From an uncultured Clostridium sp. (GTDB taxonomy: Bacteria; Bacillota; Clostridia; TANB77; CAG-508), in NCBI GenBank assembly GCA_900553865.1, contig USFC01000001.1, positions 1 through 50,538 on the forward strand: 50,538 nucleotides of DNA. Direction: 5' to 3'. Both the position numbers and the translations under genes were made by a program. Shown here piece by piece: positions 8,623 to 17,830 of this stretch. The notes beneath the pieces are model-generated. The model saw nothing but the letters and a program-made list of their open reading frames with translations. It searched no databases and was not told where the DNA came from. Every line of letters begins with the position of its first letter. Position 1 is the first letter of the stretch.

Positions 8623-9348
8623 TTATTTTTGTACTGCCATATATTTTGCAGATATTGCTCCTGTGTATTTTGGTATTTCTACTTTATTTGATTTTTTTAT
8701 GCTTACTATTATTCCCTTCTCTTTTAACAATTCAATATAGCTTCCTGGTCTGCTTATACCTGCTAAACTTTCTGAAAGACCTATCGCTTTTATTGTAAAT
8801 GGTGATGTTATTCTTTCATCATTTACTTTTATTACATTTCCTATGCAGGTTATAGCCGTTGTATTTACTACTCTTTGACCATTTATAGAAATTGCTTCTG
8901 CACCTGCGTTTTTTAGTTCATTAACTATTACTCTTAAATCTGCATCATGGACTATATGTGCTGAAATATCATCATATATTCCTATATTTTCTCTTGTTGC
9001 ATTTGGGTCATCTTGCATTGTCATTTCTATACCTTGTCCTACTACATTAGTTATTCCTAGTAAATTGTTATTTAGTCTTATTTGTTCTTCTTTTTTTGAA
9101 GAACCTGTATCATTTTCAGTAGATTGTTCTCTTATTTTGCCTAATTTTTTTTCTGCAACATCTAAACTATTTGATATATTATCGTATTTTTCTTTCCATT
9201 TTAAAACTTCATCTCTTAAGTTGTTTTCTGCTAATGTTTGTGCCACTGTTGAATTAGCTGTTTTTATTGTGTTTACTTGTACACATATTGCAATTGTAAG
9301 CACTGTACATACTATTCCTAAGGTTATTGTTATTTTATTTTTGTTCAT
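8623..9348 (-). CDS. DUF881 family membrane-anchored protein (YlxW type), copy 1
   Basis: This 241-residue protein has the same plan as its neighbour: a transmembrane anchor (about 7-26), a coiled coil (45-85) and a DUF881 domain with VVGQGIEMTMQDD, VNELKNAGAEAISINGQRVVN and ITSPFTIKAIG. The order ftsQ-DUF881-DUF881-sbp-ftsA is that of B. subtilis divIB-ylxW-ylxX-sbp-ftsA. ATG follows AAAGGAAGTG. The gap to the next gene is 14 bp. Confidence 0.87.
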   Translation of the reverse strand: MNKNKITITLGIVCTVLTIAICVQVNTIKTANSTVAQTLAENNLRDEVLKWKEKYDNISNSLDVAEKKLGKIREQSTENDTGSSKKEEQIRLNNNLLGITNVVGQGIEMTMQDDPNATRENIGIYDDISAHIVHDADLRVIVNELKNAGAEAISINGQRVVNTTAITCIGNVIKVNDERITSPFTIKAIGLSESLAGISRPGSYIELLKEKGIIVSIKKSNKVEIPKYTGAISAKYMAVQK

Positions 9349-9363
9349 TTAGTTTCACTTCCT

Positions 9364-10401
9364 TTATACTCTTTCTCTAAAGATTGGATTTTTCTTGTTT
9401 AAATCAAAGTTAAGAAAAATTTCTCCTGGATTTCCTTTTTCTTTTTCTATTATTGATTTTATCATAAGTATTTTAGTATTCATATTTGAACTATCCCCTA
9501 AATATGCAACTTTATCTTCTGATTCAAAGATTAATTTAATATTTTCCGCATTTTCTATGTCTATTCCTGTAATTATTGTATATATATCATTTACCTGTGC
9601 AATTTCTACTATTCTCAATATTTCTGCTAATTTTTCTAAATCTTCTGTGCATAGTCTATTTCCTACCTTAAATTCTTCTGTACTGGTTACTGCACCTTGT
9701 ATTACTGGCAAATTCATTTTTTCATTTTTTATTTCTAGCATATATCCTTGTTTATCTATAACTATGTAGCTTCCTGCATATTCTAATAAGTATGCTGGCT
9801 TTCTTTCTTCTACCTTAATTACAATTTCTGAAGGTAAATTTCTTACAATTATTACACTTTGTATGTATGCATTTTCTTTTATTTGTTTTTTTATTTGACT
9901 TTTGTTTAATTTAAAAGTATTTTCTTCTAATTGAATTTGTGATAGGCTTATTATTTCATTTTTAGATATTATTTCATTTCCTTGCACTTCTATTTTCTTT
10001 ATGTTAAAAAGTGGCGAAAACATTGCACATAGTATAGCTACTATTAACAATGCAAGTATTAGTATCCATTTTATTGCTTTTTGCTTTTTCTTTCTTTTTT
10101 GCATTATTTTTTCTTGTTGTTCTGGAGCTATGTTCTTAGTATTTTTAGCAATGCTTTTTTTATTTGCTTTTTTAACTTGCTTCCTTTTGGTTGTTCCTTT
10201 ATTTTTAGCCTTCTCTACTTTTTTCTTTTCTTTTTTGTTTTTTGCTGGTTCTTGCTTTCTGGTTACACCTATTATTATTTCATTGTCAAAACAAAATTTA
10301 TCATCTTCTGGTTTGTTTTCTATTTTTCCCTTCTTCTTGCTTTCTCTATTTTTCTTTTTGTTACTTATTTTTTTTGCTTCTTCTTTCATTCTTTTCGCCA
10401 C
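9364..10401 (-). CDS. ftsQ: Cell division protein FtsQ/DivIB
   Basis: This 345-residue bitopic septal protein forms the FtsQLB complex and regulates septal peptidoglycan synthesis. A lysine-rich cytoplasmic region of about 108 residues precedes one transmembrane helix (109-128) and a POTRA domain (about 134-205, FNIKKIEVQGN...VVIVRNLPSEIVIKVEERKPAY). The FtsQ beta domain continues to the end. The basic N-terminal extension is longer than usual. The start is GTG (10401) with AAGGTG upstream. It lies 16 bp after murA and 15 bp before the DUF881 genes. Confidence 0.92.
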   Translation of the reverse strand: MAKRMKEEAKKISNKKKNRESKKKGKIENKPEDDKFCFDNEIIIGVTRKQEPAKNKKEKKKVEKAKNKGTTKRKQVKKANKKSIAKNTKNIAPEQQEKIMQKRKKKQKAIKWILILALLIVAILCAMFSPLFNIKKIEVQGNEIISKNEIISLSQIQLEENTFKLNKSQIKKQIKENAYIQSVIIVRNLPSEIVIKVEERKPAYLLEYAGSYIVIDKQGYMLEIKNEKMNLPVIQGAVTSTEEFKVGNRLCTEDLEKLAEILRIVEIAQVNDIYTIITGIDIENAENIKLIFESEDKVAYLGDSSNMNTKILMIKSIIEKEKGNPGEIFLNFDLNKKNPIFRERV

Positions 10402-10417
10402 TTTTACACCTTCTTTC

Positions 10418-11671
10418 TTATGTTGTTATAAGTTTTATATTCACTCCTAATTTTTGCAGTTTTTGTTCTATTTTTTCATAACCTCTTTGTACATATTCTG
10501 CACCACTAATTATTGTAGTTCCTTTTGCTGTAAGTGCTGCTAATATTAATGTCGCACCACCTCTTAAATCTGAACTTTCTACTTTACTTGCATTTAATTT
10601 TTTTACACCTTTTATAACTGCCAATTTTCCTTCTATTTGTATTTTGGCTCCCATTTTGTTTAGTTCCATTGTATATTTAAATCTGTTTTCAAATATATTT
10701 TCTACTATGGTTGAGGTTCCTTTTGCAAGTGTAAGCATTCCTCCAAATATAGATTGCATATCTGTTGGGAAGCCTGGATATGGCATTGTTTTTATATCTA
10801 TTGCCTTTAATCTTTTGGGCGCTTCTAAATAAATTTCTTTTCCATTTGTTACTATTTTGCATCCACATTCTTCTAACTTGTGTAGTATTGGCGTTATATG
10901 CTCTGGCTGTGCATTTGTTACTTTTATTTTTCCTCCAGTAGCTGCTGCCATACACAAGTATGTGCCTGTTTCTATTCTATCTGGCATTATTTTATACCCA
11001 ATTGATTTTAATGTTTTTACTCCCGTTATTTTTACTGTTTTGGTTCCGGCACCTTCTATTTTTGCTCCCATCTTATTTAAAAATTTGGCTAAGTCTTCTA
11101 TTTCTGGTTCCATTGCTGCATTGTTTATAGTTGTTACTCCTTCTGCTAAAACTGTTGCTAGTATTATATTTTCTGTTGCTCCTACACTCGGAAAATCTAG
11201 GTCGATTTCTGTTCCTATTATTTTATCACATTTGCAGTATATAAATCCACCCTTTTCTTCAATATTTATTCCTAATTTTTTAAAAGCTGCTAAATGTAGG
11301 TCGATTGGCCTTGCTCCTATTTCACATCCACCCGGATATGAAAATACTGCTTCTTTAAATCTTCCTATTATTGCTCCTGCCATTATTACAGTGGAGCGCA
11401 TTTGCTTCATCATGTCTTCTGGTATTTCTTTTTTTTTCATTGGCTTTGTGTCGATTTCTATTTTATCATGATTTTTCTTTACTTTGCAACCCAATAGTTT
11501 TAGAATTTCTAATGTTATTTGTGTATCATGTATGTTTGGTACATTGTATAATTTTGTTTGCTTTCCACTTAATATGGTTCCTGCTATTATTGGAAGTGAT
11601 GCATTTTTTGACCCTGATATACTTATTGTTCCTTCTAAACTTTTTCCTCCTTCTACTATGTAACTTTGCAT
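10418..11671 (-). CDS. murA: UDP-N-acetylglucosamine 1-carboxyvinyltransferase MurA
   Basis: This 417-residue enzyme catalyses the first committed step of peptidoglycan synthesis, transferring enolpyruvate from PEP to UDP-GlcNAc. It has the N-terminal SGSKNASLPIIA motif, the catalytic loop PGGCEIGARPIDLH with Cys near residue 116 (the fosfomycin target), and the C-terminal SSDLRGGATLILAAL motif. The length is normal. ATG follows AAAGGGGAG. It forms a transcription unit with ftsQ and the DUF881 genes downstream, and a hairpin separates it from yqeK. Confidence 0.97.
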   Translation of the reverse strand: MQSYIVEGGKSLEGTISISGSKNASLPIIAGTILSGKQTKLYNVPNIHDTQITLEILKLLGCKVKKNHDKIEIDTKPMKKKEIPEDMMKQMRSTVIMAGAIIGRFKEAVFSYPGGCEIGARPIDLHLAAFKKLGINIEEKGGFIYCKCDKIIGTEIDLDFPSVGATENIILATVLAEGVTTINNAAMEPEIEDLAKFLNKMGAKIEGAGTKTVKITGVKTLKSIGYKIMPDRIETGTYLCMAAATGGKIKVTNAQPEHITPILHKLEECGCKIVTNGKEIYLEAPKRLKAIDIKTMPYPGFPTDMQSIFGGMLTLAKGTSTIVENIFENRFKYTMELNKMGAKIQIEGKLAVIKGVKKLNASKVESSDLRGGATLILAALTAKGTTIISGAEYVQRGYEKIEQKLQKLGVNIKLITT

Positions 11672-11741
11672 GTTTTTCTCCCCTTTCTTTTTTGGTTATT
11701 TTGCTATATATTATGTTTCATTTGCAAAAGGGGTGAAAAGT

Positions 11742-11774
11742 AGACCTTTATAATTTTTTACGTTATAAAGGTCT
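11742..11774 (-). terminator. Hairpin between yqeK and murA
   Basis: This is a 12-bp perfect stem (AGACCTTTATAA, 11742-11753, with 11763-11774). The T run is short on the minus strand (ACTTTT) and better on the plus strand, so terminator strength for yqeK is uncertain. Confidence 0.55.
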
Positions 11775-11783
11775 GATTTTTAT

Positions 11784-12365
11784 TTAAAATTGTCCCATTT
11801 TTTCAATTATCTCATTTCTTGCATTTATTGTATTTGGGTGTATAATTTTCTTTTCTTTTATCATTTTTGGCAAAGTATAATTATCTATATCGTATAATAT
11901 AAATTCATCTAAGGTTTTACATTCTTTAAATTTTTCTCTTAACTTATCTGCCTCTTCATAATTTCTACTTTCTTCTATTTTATCGGCTATATACACTATT
12001 TTTGCTAGTAAGGTCATATTTGTAATTCCTGTAGTATGATAATATATTGCTCTACACATTTCATCTGTAAATTCATACTTTTTCTTTACTATGTCTGCCC
12101 CTATTATTCCGTGTAATACACTTGTGCACCTTTTATCTTCTTTGCTTAACTTTATATTATTTTCTTCTGCGTATTTATAATATTCTTCTTGTGTCATTTC
12201 TTTTGCAATATCATGAGCCAGTGCTGTTAATGCTGCTTTTTCTTCATCTTCTCCATATGTTTTTGCAAGTTCTATTGCTTTTTTCATTGTTCCTACTGAA
12301 TGAATATATCTTTTTTCACTTAACATTTGTTTTAAGTCTTCTTTTATTTTTTCTATGTTTTTCAT
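11784..12365 (-). CDS. yqeK: HD-domain hydrolase, YqeK family (Ap4A hydrolase type)
   Basis: This 193-residue HD phosphohydrolase carries YIHSVGT, ALAHDIAK (HD metal site), LHGIIGAD, a YYHTTG motif and LAKIVYIADKIEESRNY, the pattern of YqeK, which hydrolyses diadenosine tetraphosphate symmetrically. In many Firmicutes yqeK sits with nadD and rsfS; here it lies between a patatin gene and murA. ATG at 12365 has only a distant GAGG. The family call is firm; the substrate is taken from characterised homologues. Confidence 0.88.
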   Translation of the reverse strand: MKNIEKIKEDLKQMLSEKRYIHSVGTMKKAIELAKTYGEDEEKAALTALAHDIAKEMTQEEYYKYAEENNIKLSKEDKRCTSVLHGIIGADIVKKKYEFTDEMCRAIYYHTTGITNMTLLAKIVYIADKIEESRNYEEADKLREKFKECKTLDEFILYDIDNYTLPKMIKEKKIIHPNTINARNEIIEKMGQF

Positions 12366-12398
12366 TTAAAATATTTTCCTCTTTCATTTTTCTTTAAA

Positions 12399-13235
12399 TT
12401 ACTCATTTAGCATTTTCTTTACTTCATTTATCTTGGTTAACATTGTTATATATCCTGCATTATAACAATAATCTACTTTTTTTACGTCAAATACACTTGC
12501 TTCTGAAACCTCTAAATCTACTACCAAATCACTGGCGTGTAGCGCTTCTTGACTTCTCGCTTCAAATAATAAGTCTATAGATTTAAAGGCTATTTCATAT
12601 ATGTTTTTTGGGTCATAGTTTAATGCTGTTGCAAATTTTAAGGTTAACACTTTATCTACACCTAATTTTCTTACCTCATCTGCTGGAACATTATCTAATA
12701 TTCCGCCATCTACAAATTTATGCCCTTTATACATACATGGAGCAAATACTCCCGGATAACTGCTACTTGCTCTTACTGCTTTACTAATTAACGCATCTTT
12801 TATGTAATATTCTTCGTCTTCACTTGCATTTGTAAAAACATATTTTTTACATTCTACTATATCCACTGTTGGTATTGCTATTGGCATTTTTATATCTTTT
12901 ATATTTTTATAATTTTTTTCTTTAGCGCATTCTTCTATTGCTATTTCTATATTTTCACCTGAAAGTAGCCCGTTTCCTAATAGTCTTTTTGTTGTCTTTA
13001 AGTTTCCTGCAAAATATCTCGCATCTGCTTTCATTATTCCCTTTGCAAAATATTTAAATATTTCTAACATTTTTTCTGTTGAATATCCCATTGCATATAA
13101 ACTTGAAACAATACTTCCTATACTCGTACCACCTACTGCATCTATTTTTATTCCATTTTCTTCTAATGCTTTTATTGCACCTATATGTGCAGCGCCTTTT
13201 ACTCCTCCACCTGCCAATGCTAAACCTAACTTCAT
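12399..13235 (-). CDS. Patatin-like phospholipase
   Basis: This is a 278-residue Ser-Asp dyad lipid acyl hydrolase. The oxyanion GGGVKGAAHIG, the nucleophile elbow GTSIGS and the catalytic-Asp motif VDGGILDNVP are all present. I place the start at ATG 13235 (MKLGLALAGGG) because AGAGGT lies 8 nt upstream and the core begins there; the frame is open 12 codons further upstream. There is no signal peptide, so it is cytoplasmic like the bacterial RssA/YchK group. It is 44 bp after topB and 33 bp before yqeK. Confidence 0.92.
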   Translation of the reverse strand: MKLGLALAGGGVKGAAHIGAIKALEENGIKIDAVGGTSIGSIVSSLYAMGYSTEKMLEIFKYFAKGIMKADARYFAGNLKTTKRLLGNGLLSGENIEIAIEECAKEKNYKNIKDIKMPIAIPTVDIVECKKYVFTNASEDEEYYIKDALISKAVRASSSYPGVFAPCMYKGHKFVDGGILDNVPADEVRKLGVDKVLTLKFATALNYDPKNIYEIAFKSIDLLFEARSQEALHASDLVVDLEVSEASVFDVKKVDYCYNAGYITMLTKINEVKKMLNE

Positions 13236-13279
13236 TTTTATTACCTCTTTTCCCAAATTTTGGCTAGTCAAAATTTGCT

Positions 13280-15241
13280 TTAGTATTTTACAACAAGTTT
13301 GTTAAATTTTCCATTTATATATGCCTCTAGTTTTTGCATAAATTCTTGTGAACCTATTTCTTTTTTTGCTACCATGTCTAATCCTTTTTCCCAACTTGCT
13401 GTTAGTTTTGGATTTAACATGTCTGGCATAGAAGATAGTACCACATCATAAATTACTTCTCCTTTTTTTGTTGGAGTTATTATTTGTGTTTTATTGTTTA
13501 TTTGTATATATGCTATTTTTTCTAATTTTTTTATTATTTCTGCTCTTGTTGCACTTGTTCCTATTCCTGCACCTTTTATTTGCTCTCTTAATTCCTCATC
13601 TTCTATTAGCTTTCCTGCATTTTCCATTGCTAATATCATTGAACCTGAATTATACCTAGTTGGTGGATTTGTTTCAGACTCTTTTGTTTCGTAATTTATA
13701 ACATTTATTTCTTGACCTTTTTTTAAGCTATTTAGTATATCTAAATTATTTGCTTCTTCTTTTTCTTCTTGTTGTTTGTTTTCCACATCTTCATCGCTTG
13801 ATGTGGATTTTTTCTCTTTTCTTTTTGGTTTTAATACATCTAGGTAACCTGTTTTTGTACAAACTTTTCCATTTGCATTAAATCTTTCTTCTTCTACTTT
13901 TACTATTACAGATATTTTATTAAATTCTGCCTCTGGATAGAATATTGCTAAAAATCTTTTTACTATTAGTTTATATACTTCTTTGTGTAAGTCCTTTAGT
14001 TTATCATAGTTTTCAAATCCTTGGCCTGTTGGTATTATTGCATAATGGTCTGTTATTTTGCTATCATTTACATATTTTGTTTTTACTAAATCTGTAGAAT
14101 ATTTTTCTTCTGACATTTGCTTTAAATATCCTTGCACCTCTTCATCTTTAAAGCCTTTTGCTAAACCATTTAAGTTTTTAGAAATGACTTTTGCAACTGC
14201 TGTAGATATAACTCTAGCATCTGTTCTTGGATATGTAACTAATTTTTGCTCATATAAATTTTGTATTATTTCTAGTGTTTCATCTGGTTTTATTTTAAAA
14301 CGTTTTGTACATTCATTTTGTGCTTCTGCTAAATTGAATAATAATGGTGCTTTTTCTTTTTGTTTTTGCTTTTTAACTTCTTCTACAACTGCTTTTTTAT
14401 CTTTTAGGCTTACTATGAATTCTTTTGCATCTTCTATTTTCTTGAAACCTGAATCATTATATAGTTTTGGTGATTCAAACATTTTAGATTTTTCGTTTAC
14501 TTTCCACTCTGCATTAAAGTTTGCATTTTCTTCTCCAAAGTTTCCTACAATTTTATAAAATGGTGTTTTTACAAAATTTCTAATTTCTCTTTCTCTTGAT
14601 ACTACCATTCCTAAAACACAGGTCATTACACGACCAACAGAAATAGATGCTCTATCTTCTTCTATTTCTTTTGCTACTCTTCTTCCATATATTATAGAAA
14701 GTAATCTTGAAAAATTAATTCCTATTAAATAATCTTCTTTTGCCCTTAAATACGCTGAATCCGATAAGCTATCATATTCTGACTGGTCTTTTGCTTCTTT
14801 TATTCCTCTTAAAATTTCTTCCTCTGTTTGTGAATCTATCCACACTCTTTTTATTTTTGCATTTGGATTTGGTTTTGCCATCATAAATACTAATCTTTGT
14901 ATATATTCTCCTTCACGCCCAGAGTCACCTGCATTGTAAATTTCTTCTACATCTTGCCTTTGTAATAATGATTTTACAATATTGAATTGTTTTTCTACAT
15001 TTTTTATTATTTCATATTTCCACTCTTTTGGAATAAATGGTAGCGTATCTAATCGCCAATACTTTAAGTTTTCATCATATTTTTCAGGATAGGACATTGT
15101 AACTAAATGTCCTACACACCACGTTATAATCCATTCTTCTGATTCTAAATATCCGTCTTTTCTTGTTGCATTTATTTTTAATGCTTTTGAAAATTCCATA
15201 GCCACAGATGGCTTTTCTGTAATTAATAATTTTTTCGCCAT
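13280..15241 (-). CDS. topB: DNA topoisomerase III (type IA)
   Basis: This 653-residue type IA topoisomerase relaxes or decatenates single-stranded crossings. The TOPRIM domain opens the protein (LLITEKPSVAMEF) and holds AGDSGREGEYIQRLV. The active-site tyrosine is in LVTYPRTDARVIS (about residue 335), followed by LIEDEELREQIKGAGIGTSATRAEII. There is no C-terminal zinc finger, as is typical for Firmicutes TopB. A charged insert of about 25 residues lies near residue 490. ATG follows AAGGATG. A second type IA enzyme, topA, is in the same window. Confidence 0.95.
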   Translation of the reverse strand: MAKKLLITEKPSVAMEFSKALKINATRKDGYLESEEWIITWCVGHLVTMSYPEKYDENLKYWRLDTLPFIPKEWKYEIIKNVEKQFNIVKSLLQRQDVEEIYNAGDSGREGEYIQRLVFMMAKPNPNAKIKRVWIDSQTEEEILRGIKEAKDQSEYDSLSDSAYLRAKEDYLIGINFSRLLSIIYGRRVAKEIEEDRASISVGRVMTCVLGMVVSREREIRNFVKTPFYKIVGNFGEENANFNAEWKVNEKSKMFESPKLYNDSGFKKIEDAKEFIVSLKDKKAVVEEVKKQKQKEKAPLLFNLAEAQNECTKRFKIKPDETLEIIQNLYEQKLVTYPRTDARVISTAVAKVISKNLNGLAKGFKDEEVQGYLKQMSEEKYSTDLVKTKYVNDSKITDHYAIIPTGQGFENYDKLKDLHKEVYKLIVKRFLAIFYPEAEFNKISVIVKVEEERFNANGKVCTKTGYLDVLKPKRKEKKSTSSDEDVENKQQEEKEEANNLDILNSLKKGQEINVINYETKESETNPPTRYNSGSMILAMENAGKLIEDEELREQIKGAGIGTSATRAEIIKKLEKIAYIQINNKTQIITPTKKGEVIYDVVLSSMPDMLNPKLTASWEKGLDMVAKKEIGSQEFMQKLEAYINGKFNKLVVKY

Positions 15242-15267
15242 TTTTTACATCCTTTGCTATTACAAAT

Positions 15268-15298
15268 TGTGTGCCAAAAGCTTTTCTATTGGCACACA
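15268..15298 (-). terminator. Hairpin between the RsiV-like gene and topB
   Basis: A 10-bp perfect stem (TGTGTGCCAA, 15268-15277, with 15289-15298) lies 8 bp after the stop of the upstream gene. The T tract is weak (AATTTGT), so it may be a partial terminator. Confidence 0.5.
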
Positions 15299-15305
15299 TA
15301 TAATT

Positions 15306-16160
15306 TTATACTTTTATTATATCCATTTCTGATGTAAAGTTTGAGTTTCCATATGGATAGACTATATATATTTGTCCGTCTAATCCTACAAAGAAATGAT
15401 TTACATTGTCTGTAACATACATTGCATTATTTACATCTCTTTTATATACAGTTTGTCCTGCATTAGCTAGCGCGTCTGATAATGCTTCTGCATTTTTATT
15501 TGCCTCAGTTACTTGAAGTTCTATTTTTTTGTTTACTTCTTTTGTACTAATTCCTTTTGCTTCTAATACTTCGTTTAATGCTAATTTTTTTCCTGTTGAT
15601 ATGTCATAGTTATATGTTTGTACAATAATTCTTTGAGGGTTATTTCCTTCTTTTAGTGTAGATTTAATTACTAATGATAAAATATTTTCATTTAAATATC
15701 CTTCATATTCTACATTATATATTGTGTAACTTTCACTGTTTGACAAAACTTCTGCTGCTTTGTTTGCAAATATTGATTGTGTTGTAGCGTTAAATTCTGC
15801 TGCTACTTCTCCATCTACATTAAATACTGGTATGTTTAAGTTTACACTATATTTTTCATCTTTTTCTTCTTTTATTCTATATGCTGCATAAATTAACTCT
15901 TGCTCTTCTAAACCTGCATATTTTTTTACTGAACTTACATCATATCCTTGGTCTTCAAATGAATTATTAAACAGTGAATTAAATTCTTGTTTTAATTCTT
16001 CTGGGTCTACTACTGTATCACCGTCTTGTGTATTTGTTATTTCATTTTTTATTGTATTTTGACGTGGTTTATCTCCATATACTTGCGCATATACGCCAAC
16101 TACAATTGCTACAACGCATATTATAGCAATTACAATATATATTATATTTCTTGCCTTCAT
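15306..16160 (-). CDS. Membrane-anchored RsiV-like/DUF3298-type protein
   Basis: This 284-residue protein has one N-terminal hydrophobic segment (about 5-24), a low-complexity linker, then an extracellular domain. The C-terminal part (ISTKEVNKKIELQV... to VNHFFVGLDGQIYIVYPYG) resembles the DUF3298 domain of RsiV and the PdaC N-terminal region. In B. subtilis RsiV binds lysozyme, but no sigma V-like gene is adjacent here, so that role is not implied. ATG 16160 is used; GGAGG is 13 nt upstream, slightly far, and the frame is open 19 codons further. Confidence 0.6.
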   Translation of the reverse strand: MKARNIIYIVIAIICVVAIVVGVYAQVYGDKPRQNTIKNEITNTQDGDTVVDPEELKQEFNSLFNNSFEDQGYDVSSVKKYAGLEEQELIYAAYRIKEEKDEKYSVNLNIPVFNVDGEVAAEFNATTQSIFANKAAEVLSNSESYTIYNVEYEGYLNENILSLVIKSTLKEGNNPQRIIVQTYNYDISTGKKLALNEVLEAKGISTKEVNKKIELQVTEANKNAEALSDALANAGQTVYKRDVNNAMYVTDNVNHFFVGLDGQIYIVYPYGNSNFTSEMDIIKV

Positions 16161-16301
16161 AGTTATTGTTATTCCTCCTTTTAGACATGAATTTTCTAAA
16201 AAATAGTTTGTAATCATCTTAATTTTAATATCTATTTTGCAATCTTCTGTTTTATTATATCATTTGTTTTTTGGCATTGCAATAGAAATTTGCGCAAAAA
16301 A

Positions 16302-16335
16302 AATAGCAATTAGCTATTTTCAAGCTATTGCTATT
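16302..16335 (-). terminator. Terminator of tuf and the str operon
   Basis: Arms AATAGCAATTAGC (16302-16314) and GCTATTGCTATT (16324-16335) pair with one bulge, and are followed on the minus strand by a run of T residues. Confidence 0.9.
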
Positions 16336-16350
16336 TTTATATTATATTAA

Positions 16351-17550
16351 TTATTCTTTGATATCAGCTACGACACCTGAACCAACTGTTCTACCACCTT
16401 CACGGATAGCGAATCTTAGTCCTTTTTCGATAGCGATTGGAGTAATTAATTCGATTTCCATATCTACGTTATCACCTGGCATAACCATTTCTGTTCCAGC
16501 AGGTAATGTAATAACACCTGTAACGTCTGTTGTTCTGAAATAGAATTGTGGTCTGTATCCGTTAAAGAATGGTGTATGACGTCCACCTTCTTCTTTAGTT
16601 AAAACGTATACTTGTGATGTGAATTTTGTATGTGGATGTATTGTTCCTGGTTTTGCTAAAACTTGACCTCTTTCGATGTCTTTTCTATCAATACCTCTTA
16701 ATAATACACCGATATTATCTCCAGCTTCTGCTTGGTCTAATAATTTTCTGAACATTTCAACACCTGTTACAACGCTCTTAGCGATTGGTTTAATACCAAC
16801 TATTTCAACTTCGTCTTGGATTTTTACAACTCCTCTTTCTACTCTACCTGTAGCAACTGTTCCACGTCCTGTAATTGTGAATACGTCTTCTACTGGCATT
16901 AAGAATGGTTGATCGATTGGTCTTTCTGGTGTTGGGATGTAGCTATCAACTGCATCCATTAATTCTTTCATGCATTGATATTCTGGTGCGTTTGGATCTG
17001 TTGATGTAGATTCTAGAACTTTTAATGAAGATCCTTTTATAACTGGAATTTCGTCTCCTGGGAAACCATATTCTGTTAATAAATCTCTAACTTCCATTTC
17101 TACTAATTCTAATAATTCTGGATCATCAACCATATCGCATTTATTTAAGTAAACAACGATATATTTAACACCAACTTGTCTTGCAAGTAAGATGTGTTCT
17201 CTTGTTTGAGGCATTGGTCCATCAGCTGCTGAAACAACTAAGATTGCTCCGTCCATTTGTGCAGCACCTGTAATCATGTTTTTAACATAGTCAGCGTGGC
17301 CTGGGCAGTCAACGTGAGCATAGTGTCTGTTATCTGTTTCATACTCTACGTGAGCTGTATTGATTGTGATTCCTCTTTCTTTTTCTTCTGGTGCACTATC
17401 AATTGCATCATAAGCTTCATATTTAGCTTTTCCTAATAATCCTAAGTATTTAGTAATAGCTGCTGTTGTTGTTGTTTTACCGTGGTCAACGTGTCCGATT
17501 GTACCAATGTTAACGTGTGGTTTAGTTCTTTCAAATTTTTCCTTTGCCAT
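16351..17550 (-). CDS. tuf: Elongation factor Tu
   Basis: This 399-residue GTPase delivers aminoacyl-tRNA to the ribosome. Motifs are GHVDHGKTTTTAAIT (P-loop), DCPGHADYVKNM (G3), NKCDMVDD (G4) and the C-terminal beta-barrel segments GRGTVATGRVERG and GGRHTPFFNGYRPQF. ATG has AAGGAGG upstream. It is the last gene of the str operon but lies 280 bp from fusA, with its own probable promoter, dyad and long leader in the gap. Codon choice is more balanced than in neighbours, as expected for high expression. Confidence 0.99.
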   Translation of the reverse strand: MAKEKFERTKPHVNIGTIGHVDHGKTTTTAAITKYLGLLGKAKYEAYDAIDSAPEEKERGITINTAHVEYETDNRHYAHVDCPGHADYVKNMITGAAQMDGAILVVSAADGPMPQTREHILLARQVGVKYIVVYLNKCDMVDDPELLELVEMEVRDLLTEYGFPGDEIPVIKGSSLKVLESTSTDPNAPEYQCMKELMDAVDSYIPTPERPIDQPFLMPVEDVFTITGRGTVATGRVERGVVKIQDEVEIVGIKPIAKSVVTGVEMFRKLLDQAEAGDNIGVLLRGIDRKDIERGQVLAKPGTIHPHTKFTSQVYVLTKEEGGRHTPFFNGYRPQFYFRTTDVTGVITLPAGTEMVMPGDNVDMEIELITPIAIEKGLRFAIREGGRTVGSGVVADIKE

Positions 17551-17775
17551 TTCTTAATTTCCTCCTTTTTATCTAAATTTTAATGAAAAACTGCGTTTTG
17601 CTTTTTCAAGCTTCATTCATAAAGCCTTAAGCCTACATAAGTATGCCTCCGGTTTATTTACTTGCTTTCCTTGCAACACTTGTTTTTGATTAAAATTTTA
17701 TTGGCTTTTAGTGATTTAAGTTCACCACTCTTTTTATGTTGTAAAAATTAATAACTGATTTAATTTTGCACTTGC
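17551..17775 (-). promoter_or_regulatory. Long structured tuf leader with a start-stop mini-ORF
   Basis: About 215 nt of transcribed leader is predicted between the promoter and the tuf ribosome binding site. It contains a GGAGG (17646-17650), a 7-nt spacer and ATG TAG (17633-17638), a start codon directly followed by a stop. It also has complementary AAATTTTAAT/ATTAAAATTT segments (near 17695 and 17577) and several short hairpins. No T-box or known riboswitch motif is seen. Confidence 0.45.
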
Positions 17776-17807
17776 ATTTTATAACATTTTTGCTAAAATT
17801 GCAAGTG
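17769..17807 (-). promoter_or_regulatory. tuf promoter TTGCAA-N17-TAAAAT within an 8-bp dyad
   Basis: The -35 TTGCAA lies at 17799-17804 and the -10 TAAAAT at 17776-17781. The inverted repeat CACTTGCA (17769-17776) and TGCAAGTG (17800-17807) overlaps both hexamers. It could be an operator or simply an RNA/DNA dyad. It gives tuf a promoter independent of rpsL. Confidence 0.55.
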
Positions 17808-17830
17808 TTTTCAATTATTTACTTTTCTAA

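Noticed and set aside
10001..10481. Overlapping plus-strand frames rich in Phe and Leu
   Set aside because: They are complements of the lysine-rich N-terminal region of ftsQ.
17551..17775. tuf leader as a T-box or known riboswitch
   Set aside because: No T-box sequence or recognisable riboswitch core is present, and the downstream gene is not an aminoacyl-tRNA synthetase or transport gene.
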